Assembly (NCBI GenBank): GCA_039621445.1
Contig: CP154954.1
Coordinates: 73,040,308-73,104,307 of the forward strand
From: Euglena gracilis
Lineage: Eukaryota; Euglenida; Euglenophyceae; Euglenales
Reading direction: 5' to 3'
Length of the DNA: 64,000 nucleotides
The notes under the pieces were generated by a model. The model did no database searches, was not told the origin of the DNA, and saw nothing but the letters and a program-made list of their open reading frames with translations. A program made the translations under genes and the position numbers. Below, piece after piece: positions 23,257 to 34,194 of this stretch (position 1 is the stretch's first letter; each line of letters starts with the position of its first letter).

Positions 23257-23884
23257 CTGGGCGGGAGGAGCAGGGAGGAGGGGGAACGGGCACTGCAACT
23301 ACATACAAATATCAAAACGTGAAAACTGCAAAAAAAAAAAAACTGACGACATACGTGATTCATCTTGGACTTTGGCTTCTTGTGCCTCTTTTAATCTAAA
23401 TATTCAGGTCAATGGGGAAAGAATTTATCCATGGGGAAAGAAATTGTTTATCTACCCCCAATAAACAACTTGCTGACAATATGGCAAATCCAAAAATGGA
23501 GGACAAATCTCTATGACGACCCACAAGACGGTTCCTAGAGGCTGAAATTCGATTGCTGCCCCCCCCCCCCCGAGTCCAAAGAACACCAAAATGGCTAACG
23601 TGTCGGTCCCAGGAGGCAATATGTCGCTTGGCATGTGTCTTCTCGGCCCAGTGCACTGAAATATGGCAAACACTGTACCACATTTCCGAACCTCTCACTT
23701 TCCATCACTCCACCAAACTGAAAAAGGTGACAACAAGGGGGGGAAATCAAAACAAGACAGATATGACACCTGGGCAGCACGCTTTTGAGGAGTCATTTTG
23801 CCACCTCTCTTCCATGATCTTCTCTCTTTGGTTGATTGAACAACGCCATCATTCTCAGAAGAAGACATTTCTTCAAAGGTGACG

Positions 23885-24000
23885 AAAAAATCCGGTTCGT
23901 GATTGTTCGTGATTGTTCGTGATTGTTCGTGGTTTTGCCAAAGTCCCAAGTTCGTGCTGGTTCGTGATTGTTCGTGATTGTTCGTGGCACGAACTGGTGA
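23885..24000 (+). repeat. 10-bp tandem repeat GATTGTTCGT
   Basis: Seven units of GATTGTTCGT, in two runs (23898-23935 and 23958-23987), in the intron between exons 23 and 24. Confidence 0.85.
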
Positions 24001-24174
24001 AAAACCCTGCATGCACCCAACCCCCGAGGACCCAAAAGCCTTAACCCACCCACCCACCAACTCTCGAAACCCCGCCCATCCCACCCCCCTCCCAGGAGGG
24101 TGGGGTCGCGCAGGGTCACACAGGTCACGCAGGGTCACACAGGGGTCACACAGGTGTCGCATGGACCCACGCAC

Positions 24175-24291
24175 CTGGTCCCGCAGCAACTGGGACGCCT
24201 TGTACTGCTCGAAGTTGGCCACGACGTGCATGTTCTGCAGGGCGGCGACCACGGCGCCCCAGAGCGCACAGAGGAGGGGGCCGGTGAGGGC
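24175..24291 (-). CDS. HEATR6: HEATR6-like protein, exon 23
   Basis: Thirty-nine codons from GACCGCCAG to a consensus donor GACCAG/GTGCGT. LLCALWGAVVAALQN... then NFEQYKASQLLRDQ matches ARIWNALVTALQK...DFLEFKYCVSLRTQ of HEATR6. The intron begins with short GTGTGACC repeats. Confidence 0.92.
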
Positions 24292-24394
24292 CTGGCGGTC
24301 GCGTCCAGAGGGAGGCGGGGAGCGGGGAAGGGGATAAGGTGAGGAGGGCGGCGCTCGGCGTGTGGGTGTCCGCAAGAGTTAAAACTTCTGTTGA

Positions 24395-24745
24395 GTAAAC
24401 CCCCCCCCTATGAAACTGGCCCTCGGGACGACCAACCAAACCTTGACTCATAAACCCCCAGGGATAAAATGAAAACTGCGGGGGACGAATTTTTCGGCCG
24501 CAAACCACCCAAAACTGATCTTTCAGAAACTTTTTGAGACCGACCATCATCAGAAATGCCATTTTTGACCAAACTTGCCGAAAATTGCCAATTTCGGGGG
24601 GTTTCGGGGTCATTTTGGGGGGTCGGATTTTCGCCAACAATTCCTTGACTTAAATACCCCACCCCACTTATAAACCCCCCCTTCAGCCGACCAACCAAAC
24701 CAGATCCTATAAAACTCCGGGGGGTCAATGAGTGGGGGGGTTGCT
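24395..24745. repeat. Keyword element: TATAAACCCCC type
   Basis: Words ACTTATAAACCCCCC, ACTCATAAACCCCC and CCTATAAAACTCC with CCGACCAACCAAACC or CGACCAACCAAACC partners recur at both ends. Related copies appear at about 33460-33830 and 52620-52710. Confidence 0.65.
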
Positions 24746-25016
24746 TCCAAAGGACCAACTCAATTCCAATCCCAAAACACTCACAACACAAATTCAACAA
24801 GATTAAAAGCAAATTTTTTATGCTTACAGGTTGGCCTTCGCATTCAAAATGAGTGCAAATGAAACACTCCCATGGTTTGTCTGCGAAAATGGGTCAAAGG
24901 GAAACTCCAAGCAAAAGAACATAAGGTTTCCTGTGGGAGGATAAAAAAAACCACAGGAATTGCAAGTTTTACAAAAAATGACACTGAAAAACACACAAAA
25001 AAAAAGGTTTGAAAAC

Positions 25017-25079
25017 CATCGACCCACCAGCATCCCAATGGCCAACCCCCAGCAGCGCCAAACCAGCTTGGATGCGGAC
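25017..25079 (-). CDS. HEATR6: HEATR6-like protein, exon 22
   Basis: Acceptor TGTGCTGCCCAG, then VRIQAGLALLGVG..., giving NFK-VRIQAGLAL across the junction, as NFKVRIRSAAAL in HEATR6. The 3' edge is uncertain: ATG/GTTTTC at 25017 keeps phase 0 with exon 23, while CTG/GTGGGT at 25028 has the better donor but the wrong phase. Confidence 0.8.
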
Positions 25080-25913
25080 CTGGGCAGCACAGGGGGGACA
25101 CTCGGGCAAGGCCAGGGGGCATCTCCACACGCAGTTGGGAAAAAAGACCAACGGGATGCTGATGCACAAATCCTCTGCCGTCGCTCCTGCTATTCGAATT
25201 CCAATGACTTTATGAGCAGGCTTTATGAAGTACTCGGGATAGTGTATCGGTGATGCTGTGGCACTGCACTTGATACTGCGACACTGACAAAGTGAACAAG
25301 CTTAAGCACCCCGGGGGGGTCCACTGGCCAGCTAGCCATTTTACAAGACACTGGAAAAAAGCCACTAGCTGGAACCCCCTCCCCTGGAAGGGGGGTCCGG
25401 GGTCCCTGGACTGGGAACAATTTTCTGGCGCTGCGGACCAAGGTGAAACAAGGCTTGCTGGCAAAAATTGGAGAGGGTGCAATCGACCCCCCCCAGGGGG
25501 GAGGGGGTACTACGAAGCCTTAAGCAGAAGCCAGCCGTGAAATATTTCCATGATACTCATGCTCAGGCAAAAAAAAAATCTGATAATTGCTAAACCCATT
25601 GAACGTGCACGGCAGAGTTGATGGTACAAACATCTTCAGACAAAAGATTCATTAAGTGAGCGATGCTGTGAAACACTTATTAGAAAGGAACTGGTGGATG
25701 ATGTAAAATCTTTTGAAATAAACTCGTGGCATATGCGAAAAATTCCCATGATCCTGGTGCATACCAGGTGTCAAAGTCTTCAGGTTTTGCATGACGTAAT
25801 TGGGGACAGTTATTGGGGACACACAAAAACGCCGCTGTAATAGTTACCACAAACCAAAACCAAACCATGTTTTTGCCACAAAAAAATGGAATTTGGTTTG
25901 TAGGAAGCCGCAC

Positions 25914-26005
25914 CTTGAAATTCTCATCGTTCTGCAGGGCTCCGGTCAGCGCCATCACAGCAACGGTGACTTCTGTCTGGACGGTTGTGAGCACTGCCGG
26001 CAACG
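25914..26005 (-). CDS. HEATR6: HEATR6-like protein, exon 21 (right half of the split exon)
   Basis: Acceptor TGTCTCCAACCCAG with two leading bases. LPAVLTTVQTEV...MALTGALQNDENFK aligns with [28 protein letters not shown] of HEATR6. Without the element the sequence reads ...LLSN-PALPAVL, exactly as in the family (KNPALP). The donor AAG/GTGCGG gives phase 0. Confidence 0.9.
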
Positions 26006-26017
26006 CTGGGTTGGAGA

Positions 26018-26311
26018 CAGGGGTTTTTTTTAAGCCGGGGGGGGGGTCCCCGCCCCCACACAGCCCCCTGGGGGGGGGACGGGGGGGGGGGGGTCCCGGG
26101 GGACCCACAAAAAAAAAATGGCCGAAAAATCGCGAAAAGTGCTAAAAAAATAGAATTTTTTCGGCGCCTGCGGCGCCGAAAAGTATATCCCACCCCCCTC
26201 CGGGGGGGACCCCTCCGGGGGGGACCCCCCCAGGGGGGGAGGGGGCTCGGCCGGACCCACCAACCCTAGCACCCCCTCCCCCCGCGGGGTCCAAACTTAA
26301 AAAAATCCCTG
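26018..26311. mobile_element. Short hAT-like non-autonomous element acting as an intron
   Basis: Starts CAGGGGTTTTTTTTAAG and ends CTTAAAAAAATCCCTG on the plus strand (inverted terminal repeats). It is flanked by perfect 8-bp direct repeats GTTGGAGA at 26010-26017 and 26312-26319. A core hairpin GGCGCC-TGC-GGCGCC lies at about 26160-26180, followed by GTATATCCCACC. Removal with one duplication copy restores the HEATR6-like coding sequence. It has no coding capacity. Confidence 0.9.
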
Positions 26312-26356
26312 GTTGGAGAGCAGGAGGCCAAGGCCGTGGCAGCCGTTCCACCGCAC
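26308..26356 (-). CDS. HEATR6: HEATR6-like protein, exon 20 (left half of a split exon)
   Basis: Acceptor GCTCCGCTGCACAG, then VRWNGCHGLGLLLSN, matching VRWNACYAMGNMFKN of HEATR6. The exon then runs straight into the CAGGG terminus of a transposon-like element (26018-26311). No GT is present; a GA donor four bases into the element (CAGG/GATTTT) would leave phase 1 and fit exon 21. Confidence 0.87.
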
Positions 26357-26454
26357 CTGTGCAGCGGAGCCAGGAGGCCAGGAAGGGCAAGGCACCGTGG
26401 CAAGAACAACTTTGGCGAACTACGACGCAATTTACTTCGGATGGTGCTTCTGCA

Positions 26455-26845
26455 GTAAACCTCCCCCTAATAGTGCTGCGGGGCCAATAGAGCTGTGGGT
26501 CCAAATAGTGCTGCACCCCCCAAAACATAGCAATGCGAAATGTGCAGCAGATGCACAAGGCGTGTCACATTACGCCTTGTGCATCTGCATTTGTCACGTG
26601 ACACTGCAGAAGCGGGAGCGGACCAATCCGACAGGCTGGGGGCACCAGAGTGCACCTCGCTAACCTCAGAGTCGGACATTGAGTAGAAAAAAAGGGTGCG
26701 GTGACAAGCGGTGACAGGCCGAGACCAAGAGGCACCTAGTCCAATGGTACGACAGGGTCCAGATAGTGCTGCACCCCCCACCGCCGAGGGCGGCCGTCCA
26801 ATAATGCTGCAGTGTAATACTATTTGGGGGGCGGTTTTAATGCAG
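26455..26845. repeat. Keyword element: AATAGTGCTGCACCCCC
   Basis: Words CTAATAGTGCTGC, CAAATAGTGCTGCACCCCCC, CAGATAGTGCTGCACCCCCC and CAATAATGCTGCAGTG occur at the two ends. Lies in the intron between exons 19 and 20. Confidence 0.7.
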
Positions 26846-28508
26846 AATTTTCATACATTGACATTTACATTCTCATACATTGTGATACATTCATTTCATG
26901 CATGTATCACAATCCAAGGTTTAGAGTTTAAGCAAGCCAAAAATACAGGACGCAAAAAAGCAGCAGGGGAGCCATTCTTGGAAAAAAACTGGGGAAGTTT
27001 GCTTTTTAAATTCAAAGTTTAGGGACGCACCACGTCATTTTGAAAAAAAAACATAAACCGAAAAAAAACAAACCAAAAAAACAAAAAACAACAAAAAAAA
27101 CAAAACACAAAACCACCAAAAAAAAAAAAAAAAAAAAAAGAAAAAAACAAAACAGCACAAAAACAAAAAACACACCCAAATCACAAAAAACCAAAAAACC
27201 AAACTAATAAAAAAAAGCACAGGTGTATATTATTGGAAAAATACTGGGGAAGTTTTGCTTTTAAATTAAGGTTTGGGAGAAAACGTAATTTTGATCTTGT
27301 GTCGGATCTTTTTTCAGACCACACTGCAGCCAGAGACCCTCTATGTTTAAGAGTTTGGTGAGCTGACTGCTCAAAATTTGTCCATGTGAAATGGCATATG
27401 TGTGTGGCAGCTGCTTTCCTGACCACTCATATTTGCCCTCCATCGACCATGGTCGCCGTGGCTCTTGCTGGCGCTTGATGATGTCGTTTTGTCATTTAGT
27501 AAAGTGAACCGTCAGAAGTTGCAGGGAAAATATTTTGCGAAGATTGAGCTGCCTTCCAAAAAAAACAGCTTGCCGTAATTTTTGTTCAAACTGCATTGAA
27601 ATGATCATGTCCACGGGATGCATATCATGATGCGTAATGATGATTTGTGGCATCATCAGGTATCAGGTGACAATTGGAAAGCAACACAGGAATTAAAGCT
27701 TCAAAAAATAGATTCAATGTTTTGGCACTGTTGGAAAAAAGGAGGTGGACCTTCACATTCAGGTCCCCCGCTGCGGACACCAGAAGCTGAGTAATAAGTG
27801 CAAAGACGCCTGTGACAGAGAAACCAAAAAGAATGCGAACGTTGTTTGTTGGGATTGTTTGAAGACTCTGGGGCATATATCAGGATGCGGGACAAACTCT
27901 TTGTGATCAACCTCCCCAAGGGCTGTCCAAAGTATTCTTCCCTGCAAAAAAAGTTTAAAATGTGGCACAAAAGCGTTCATCGACATCAGTTTAAATTGTT
28001 TGCCCTGCATTTTTACAATTTTGTACATGAAATGTGACAATTGTTGTAAAAACCACTGGAATGGAATCTGCCTGAAACTGGGCATGTTTTGTGCATCCAG
28101 CTTTGCGCATCTATAGTTCCAGCACATAGTTTTTGGTTTGGATAGATCTGGTTTCAACGACACAAGACTTGGGCACATCCACCACCAGCTGCAGAGTTGC
28201 CCAATACCTCGTATGTCATAAATGGGGATGGTCGGCCTACAACAGAGATGGGTTTTGGAGCTTAAATTAAGTACTCCTTGTCAATCAACAGTGCTGGTTG
28301 CCGTGGTCAGCCAGGTTTGGTTTGTTTGCCCAATCTGAACCGATCCCCTCGGTTCCCGGCAGCAGTGATTGGCTTTCTGAAGTTGGAAACTGACCCTTCC
28401 TCCGCCAGTGCTTTTCCAAAATTGAAATCCTCCTTGCATTTTTCCCTGTAACATGCAGCGGCTGCACACGGCGAGTGGGCACGGTTCGTGCTGCGGTGGG
28501 CATCGGAC
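26846..28508. other. Intron 19 remainder
   Basis: A-rich low-complexity tract at 27040-27215 (AAAACAAAAAAC type). The rest, 27220-28508, shows no supported feature. Confidence 0.5.
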
Positions 28509-28619
28509 GCCAGTGAGGAGAGGCACACTGGGGCCGGCGGGGGCCAGGGGATTCCACAGGCGGGCAGCACCGGCACTGTGGCCCAGGTTGCCCACGGCCC
28601 GCACCAGGTGGCACGTCAC
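28509..28619 (-). CDS. HEATR6: HEATR6-like protein, exon 19
   Basis: Acceptor GGGCCCGTCAG, then VTCHLVRAVGNLGHSAG, which matches VKSNAVRALGNLLHFLQ of HEATR6. The start is secure. The end is not: GGC/GTCCGA at 28509 is preferred because it keeps phase 0 for exon 20, but AGT/GTGCCT at 28527 and GCC/GTGTGC further on are also in phase. Confidence 0.8.
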
Positions 28620-28992
28620 CTGACGGGCCCAGCGTGAGTGGCGGGGGCCCTTGGGCGTGCTTCTGCACGCACGCCCCCCCCCCCTTGCGTGCGTGTGGAT
28701 CAGGCTTCTTCTCAACACCCCCGGGGAGGGTGGTCCCCCCCCCCACCAGCCAAGCGAGGAACCCTCCAGAGAGACCCCCAAAAATTGGGACACTAGACAC
28801 AGAACCCAAGCACCTATAGTTGACCGCCCGATTTTTGCCATTTTCGGCCATTTTCGGCCATCTTTGGCCATTTTTACTATAGGTGCTTGCCCATACCTGG
28901 GCCTTCAGCCAGGGACCCGGCCGAAAGGTTTTCTGAGGATACAACTTCATCCTGACCAGGGGAGGGGGAGGGGGTCACTTTTCTCTTCCAAA

Positions 28993-29298
28993 CAGGGGCT
29001 TTTTTTAAGACCGGGGGGGAGGGGGGAGGGGGTCGGCACCCGCCCACCCACCCCCTGGGGTGGGCCCCCCCCCCGGGGGGGGTCCCGGAGACCCACCCAC
29101 TTTTGCCCGAAAATGCTAAAAATAGCACCCTTTTCAAAATTTTCTTCACCCTTTTCAATTTTTTTTCAAAATTTTCGGCGCCTTTGGCGCCGAAAAAGAT
29201 ATACCCACCAGCCCCTGCCCCCGGGGGGGGGGGGGGACCAAGGGACCCACCCACCCTACCCCCCCTGGGGAGGGGGTCCAAGGCTAAAAAAAACCATG
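28993..29298. mobile_element. Short hAT-like element, same family
   Basis: Starts CAGGGGCTTTTTTTAAG, ends GGCTAAAAAAAACCATG. Perfect 8-bp duplications CTTCCAAA at 28985-28992 and 29299-29306. Contains the core hairpin CGGCGCC-TTT-GGCGCCG near 29176-29196 and the motif GATATACCCACC. Lies in the intron between exons 18 and 19. Confidence 0.85.
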
Positions 29299-29666
29299 CT
29301 TCCAAAAGCCAATCAGTCACTTTTTGGGGAAAACAGCCAGTCATCACCCTCATGGGGGGGGGCAGTCTGAAATCCAAGGTAAAAATGGCCAAAAAGGTTA
29401 AAATAAGGCCAAAAATCTCCCGGCAACATTCGGCAACCAGGTCATTTTGTGGTTTTTCTTCCGAGCCCCCTCTCCCCAAGGGAGGGGGTCCTGACCAAAA
29501 ACCAGTCAGTCACTCTGAAAAACCCAATCACCGTCTCTGGGGGGGGGGGGGGGGGACCATTGACAAAGTGATTGCATGCAAACCTGGTGTGGATGCCACC
29601 GGGCAAGTGTGAGGGGGTGCACGCAACTTGGTTCGCTTTGGCTCTGAGAACAGGGGTGGGAGGGAC

Positions 29667-29742
29667 CTTGGGGTTGTCACTCGGCATCGAGAGTGCGGCC
29701 TGAAGCAGCTGCGTCATGAGTGTGTCAGCCGAGGGCAAGCCG
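29667..29742 (-). CDS. HEATR6: HEATR6-like protein, exon 18
   Basis: Acceptor CTTTCTTCGTAG, one leading base, then GLPSADTLMTQLLQAALSMP...DNPK. It matches [22 protein letters not shown] of HEATR6. The donor AAG/GTCCCT leaves phase 0, and the lysine-valine junction with exon 19 reproduces KVK. Confidence 0.9.
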
Positions 29743-30616
29743 CTACGAAGAAAGCAAGGTGATCCCTATCTCAGCCCATTTTCTTCTGAAGGAAGCTTAA
29801 ATGGTTGGCATCATCTTGATTCTCTCTTACACCCTGGGATTCCCCAAATGGGACTGTAACAACCCTCCAGGTTACTATACATACTACGACACTATACAGG
29901 TTAAAACTTCCAAACCTGGGGTGGGGCTCAGTAACTCCAGCAAATTGCGCCAAAATGGTCTCAAAGTCAATCTCATTAGCCTATTTTTCAAAAAAAAATA
30001 TACCGCCCCAGCACCTTTCAGTGCTGACCCCATCTCCTCCTCCCACCACCCACGGGGGAGGGGAGTCAGTGCCAAAAAAAAAATACTCTGAAAAAACCAG
30101 TCAAAGGAGGAATCCGCACATACCCAGCAATGGCGGTTCGGGGAGAGGGCAGGGCTTCTCTCTCAAGAAAACGACAGTTTTGTGCCAAATTCTTCAGTTT
30201 TTTCTCATAAAAAAAGCACAAACACCCAAACCTCATTTTCCATCATCCTAAGCATTCTATTCGAGATTTGCAACACTTTTGTGTGGAGATTTCACATTGG
30301 ACCCATCCCCCTAGACCCTTGGACCCGGGACTGGGTGTCAATCCACCCATTCTGCCCCCCAGGGAGTTTTGTGAGGATTTCAGACTGCGGCCTCATCATC
30401 CCCCCATGACAGCTGTCACAAAAAGAAAAATTAATTCAGGAGCCAGCCCAGTTGGCCCTCGCACACAGGCGAAAGGCGGAGAATGTATCAAACAGTGGGC
30501 AACGCAAAACAGAATGTGGGGCAGGGCTAACAGCTGCGGAAAATGGCAGGAATGCACCAAAGTTTTGCAACACGCAGGATGAGGAAACGGGGGGGGGGGG
30601 GCAAGGGGCACCATAC
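29743..30616. other. Intron 17
   Basis: No exon or defined repeat. Some C/G-tract patches. A C-tract keyword is not evident. Confidence 0.45.
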
Positions 30617-30706
30617 CGGTAGCCCGAGGCCCGCAGCGCGTCGCACAGGTTGGCGTAGGCCCAAGCAGCGCGGCTCCGGGTGGCGAGGGCCGGGGACAGA
30701 CGTTTG
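30617..30706 (-). CDS. HEATR6: HEATR6-like protein, exon 17
   Basis: Acceptor ACCTACGCAG with one leading base, donor TACCG/GTATGG, phase 2. KRLSPALATRSRAAWAYANL...DALRASGY aligns with [21 protein letters not shown] of HEATR6, the AAWxxxNLxDxL motif being exact. The intron before it is only about 330 nt. Confidence 0.92.
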
Positions 30707-31037
30707 CTGCGTAGGTCAGGGAGGCGGGGTTTCCCCTGAGGCGGGGGGGGGGGGTCCTCCTCAACAGCCAGCGTTGCCAATTTTTGCCCCGAAGAAAAAA
30801 GTCCAAAAAAAATGCATCATTATGTTTTTTGGGCCCGGGTTGTGACCCAGATCCATTCAGGTTTGCCCATTCCTCGAAAGGGTGGGTATTCCTAATTTAA
30901 CAATGGCACAACCCTGATTTGGCCATCCATCAAATGCAATAGGGGGGTGAACAGCAAGTGAAGCTTTGTATGGCTGGCGGGCTGGCAGCAGTGAGCCGCC
31001 GTTTGGGGGCGGACATAGCAAAAGTGTGGACAAGGAC

Positions 31038-31090
31038 GGCCCAAGCATCGATGCCAGGCAGTGGGTGATGTCCTGGATGTGATGGAGGCA
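31038..31090 (-). CDS. HEATR6: HEATR6-like protein, exon 16
   Basis: A textbook acceptor (CCCCCTCCTCGCAG) precedes CLHHIQDITHCLASMLG. Joined to exon 15 this gives YHPAVAE-CLHHIQDI, matching [21 protein letters not shown] of HEATR6. The donor GGGCC/GTCCTT leaves phase 2. Confidence 0.85.
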
Positions 31091-31904
31091 CTGCGAGGAG
31101 GGGGAGGACAAAATGAAAACTCGCAGGAAATTGCCTTGCTGCTTCAGTGCAGTTTCGTCTCCAATAACAATCGAGATCATTGGACCAGTGTGCATGTATA
31201 TGTATATATGCATAATGAATGAATATGAATATGAATGAATGGATATATATAGATAGATAAATATATACGTATATTCACTTTTCTGTGGGAGTTTCCCAAT
31301 CACACAAACCCAAAAATCCCAGAAAATTGCAGCAATTTTCATCAGCCAACCCACAGGTCCCAACCCACAGTTTTCAGGATGCAAACCAATGAATCAGTCC
31401 CCTGTGAGCAAGATTATGGTCAGCACGGCGAAACCGAGGATTAAACAATTGCATTTGGGATTGAAGACGGTCAGGCAAAGGAATCTGTGGGTGGGGGGTC
31501 AGCCAGGACGGTCCAGAGAGCTGAACGGTCCGGGACCCTTGGGGGGTGGGGTTCCCCACCCGCTCCTGGCCTGGCCTGGCCTGGCTTGAACTTACCCACC
31601 ACCCTGGGAGGTCTTCCGGGTTGAAAAAAGCCTGGTTCCAAGTGAACAGTCAGTACAGCCACCACCCCAGGGCTGCAGGAAGGCCTTGGTGTGGAGGTCA
31701 AACTCTCCGACCCCGGGAGATCGGGAGGAGGGCCACCCACCACAGCACCACGCAAGGGGAAAAAGCAAAGTTCTAATTTGGCCCGTGAATTGGCTCTACT
31801 GGAAACACGGGAAGGGGTGGTGGGGTGGTGTTGGGACCCCCACGCACCACCCACCAGGATGGGGGGGAGGGTCGACTCCCCCACCCACCACCCATTGAGT
31901 TTCA

Positions 31905-32205
31905 GGTAATCCCCCCCAAAATATAAGCAACCGGCCGCTTCTATTTGGGTTTTCAAAAATCGGCTCCAGGGGTTGCTTATATTTGGGGGTTGGTTGTATT
32001 TGGAATTCATTGATTTCGGCCGTTTCTATGGCCATTTTAATGCAAATGGTTTAATGCAAATGGTTTTTAGGCCATTCTAATGCAAATTCCTTCACATTGT
32101 CCAGCAAGGGGCTGCGTATGTTTGGGGGTTGCTTACTTTTGGGTGTCGGCCAAAAACTGGCGAAAAGAATTTAGGGGTTGCTTCTGTTTGGGGGGGGGGG
32201 GGTAT
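31905..32205. repeat. Keyword element: AAATATAAGCAACC
   Basis: Words CCCAAAATATAAGCAACC (31915) and GGTTGCTTATATTTGGGGG, GGGTTGCTTACTTTTGGG and GGGGTTGCTTCTGTTTGGGG (31972-32198) point inward and outward. It ends just before the donor of exon 15 on the transcript strand. Confidence 0.7.
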
Positions 32206-32223
32206 TCCCGTCCGACCCCACAC

Positions 32224-32346
32224 CTCGGCGACGGCGGGGTGGTAGACCCAGCCGCCCAGCACGCGGCAGACCGCGGCCTGCACCGCCGGGGCCCCGCCCA
32301 CCGCAGCCGCCCCCAGCTCCGCCACCAGGGTCGCCAGCTCGGGCCC
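32224..32346 (-). CDS. HEATR6: HEATR6-like protein, exon 15
   Basis: Forty-one codons between CCGTGGCAG and GAG/GTGTGG, phase 0-0. The peptide GPELATLVAELG...VQAAVCRVLGGWVYHPAVAE matches MLCITVLLGLNDSKN...VKAATSRALGVYVLFPCL of HEATR6. Nearly every third codon position is G or C. A CA microsatellite starts about 55 nt upstream of the acceptor. Confidence 0.88.
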
Positions 32347-32401
32347 CTGCCACGGCGGAGCAAGGCCGGCTCGGCGACAGGGGCGACGTTCAGAGGTCCG
32401 C

Positions 32402-32411
32402 CACCCACACA

Positions 32412-32458
<47 letters not shown>

Positions 32459-32686
32459 GCGCGCGCACACACGCACACACACGCACACGCACGCACGCAC
32501 GCACGCACACACGCACGCACGCACGCACACACACATACACACACAATCACACACACACACACACTGACACACTGACACACACACACACACACACACACCA
32601 CGCAGACGCCACCCACCCACCCAACCACACACACGCGCGCGCGCACGCACACACACACGCGCGCGCACACACACACACCGCACGAC
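32402..32686. repeat. CA/CG microsatellite
   Basis: (CA)n interrupted by CG and GCAC units, immediately upstream (in transcript sense) of the exon 15 acceptor. Confidence 0.95.
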
Positions 32687-33001
32687 CCAGACCTCTCCTT
32701 GGCTTGTTTCGCAGATACACACCGATACACAAATTTTTGTTTGCCGATACACACCGATGCACAAAAAAAAAATTGCCGATACACACTATGGAGAGGTCTG
32801 GCCAGACCTCCCCAGAAATTATAATTTCGGCCGAGCGAGCGGCCTGCGGAAGGGACACCGCCCCTGAATTCCTTCAAAAGCGCACCAGTGTACACTTTTC
32901 TGGTGAAGAGGACGCATCGCCTTCTCAGGGAAGATTTTCCGATGTGCAAATTTATTTTGGTGCGTTTCGAGTTAAATTTCGGGAACATTTTGATTCCAAA
33001 A

Positions 33002-33224
33002 CAAAGGTTTTTTTAAGACCGAGGGGGTCCCGAGAGACCCACTCGATTTTCCCCGAAAATGGCCAAAAAAATGCGAAAAACGCTAAATAGCACCTTTTCA
33101 AAAAAATTCGGCGCCTTCGGTGCCGAAAAGTATATCCCACCCTCCCCGGGGGGGGGGGGGGGCTCGGCCGGACCCACCCACTTTACCGCCCCCCCGAGGG
33201 TCCAAGACTAAAAAAAAACCCCTG
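33002..33224. mobile_element. Short hAT-like element, same family
   Basis: Starts CAAAGGTTTTTTTAAGACC and ends GACTAAAAAAAAACCCCTG. Flanks TTCCAAAA and ATCCAAAA agree at 7 of 8 positions. Core hairpin TTCGGCGCC-TTC-GGTGCCGAA followed by GTATATCCCACC at about 33106-33140. Lies in the intron between exons 14 and 15. Confidence 0.8.
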
Positions 33225-33342
33225 ATCCAAAAAACTATACAATTTGGAAGGTCCAAAAATGGCGAAATTTTGGGGGGGAAACCTTTTTTTGTGGTCCTGC
33301 TGGTGTTTGTATGGCGTCAAAGGGGTGCCATGCGTCGCACAC

Positions 33343-33430
33343 CTGGAACTCGAGCAGGGTCGGGCCAGGGATGTGGGCGTGGCAGGCGACGGCCAAAGCC
33401 CGTGTGGCGGCAACAGAGCATCACGTAAAC
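33343..33430 (-). CDS. HEATR6: HEATR6-like protein, exon 14 with an in-frame TGA
   Basis: The frame CSVAATRALAV...PGPTLLEFQ ends at the donor TTCCAG/GTGTGC in phase 0 and joins exon 15. It corresponds to LQASACDALSSILPEAF...NDRQ of HEATR6. The only visible acceptor (GGGGGCAG at 33431) puts a TGA at 33421-33423 in this frame; no AG lies between the TGA and the conserved part. A sequencing error, an unusual acceptor or a real lesion are all possible. Confidence 0.6.
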
Positions 33431-33459
33431 CTGCCCCCCCCCCATTTAAAACCCCCATC

Positions 33460-33830
33460 CAGTAATCCCCCCACTTATAACTCTCCCCCCCCCCAGCCGA
33501 ACCACCAACTCTCGACATACAACCCCCTCAGTGTGGGTGTGGGTGGGTGGGTTGGTGGGGGTGGGGGTGTGCGAGAGAAACGAGTAATCATGAGGACAGA
33601 ATGTGCCAAAAGCCATGCAGCAAAGCGGGGGGGGGGGAACAGGGCCCACCGCAGTGTCAAAAAAAGTAACTGCATAACAGCCAAAAAACTACCTCATTGT
33701 ACCCCCCTGGTACGCAAGTAAGCTGTGCTTTCGGGACCTTCTGGGTACACACCTCAATTTATAACACCCTCTTGTGCCCCGCCACAGGATGACCACCAAA
33801 ACGAACCCCCAGAAACTCCCGGGGGCAAGA
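33460..33830. repeat. Keyword element: ACTTATAAC plus C-tracts
   Basis: CCCCACTTATAACTCTCCCC with CCGAACCACCAACTCTCGAC at one end and TTTATAACACCCTC with GACCACCAAAACG at the other. Lies between exons 13 and 14. Confidence 0.55.
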
Positions 33831-34194
33831 TTGGGCGTTTTGACCACCAGGGAACCTTAGCTGGAACATTTGGGCCAGCTGTCGGTTGACCAACTCCTCC
33901 CAGGGGTCCCCAGGCTAAAGCTGAGCTTACCCCAGGTCCAAAAAAAAAAAACAAAGATACAGAAGGATATCAAAAAACGCAATGCATGCAAAAATGATTA
34001 CCAAAAATTGAGCTGGGCAGTCCATCTCAATCCACATTCGCTCAATTTGTCACGTTTTTTGAACTTTCCAAGGTGAAAAAATACATCACCGTCTGCAGGT
34101 TGCTGAACAGGAATTCAAATCAAAAGGTGGGGAAAAGGCGGGTCCGGGACTGGAGAATGGCTGCTGCCCTGCCCCCCTCCCGGGTCCTGACGAC

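Noticed and set aside
32080-33090. Plus-strand frame of 336 codons and minus-strand frame of 298 codons over the CA microsatellite.
   Set aside because: Mostly dipeptide repeat. The only supported coding part is exon 15 on the minus strand.
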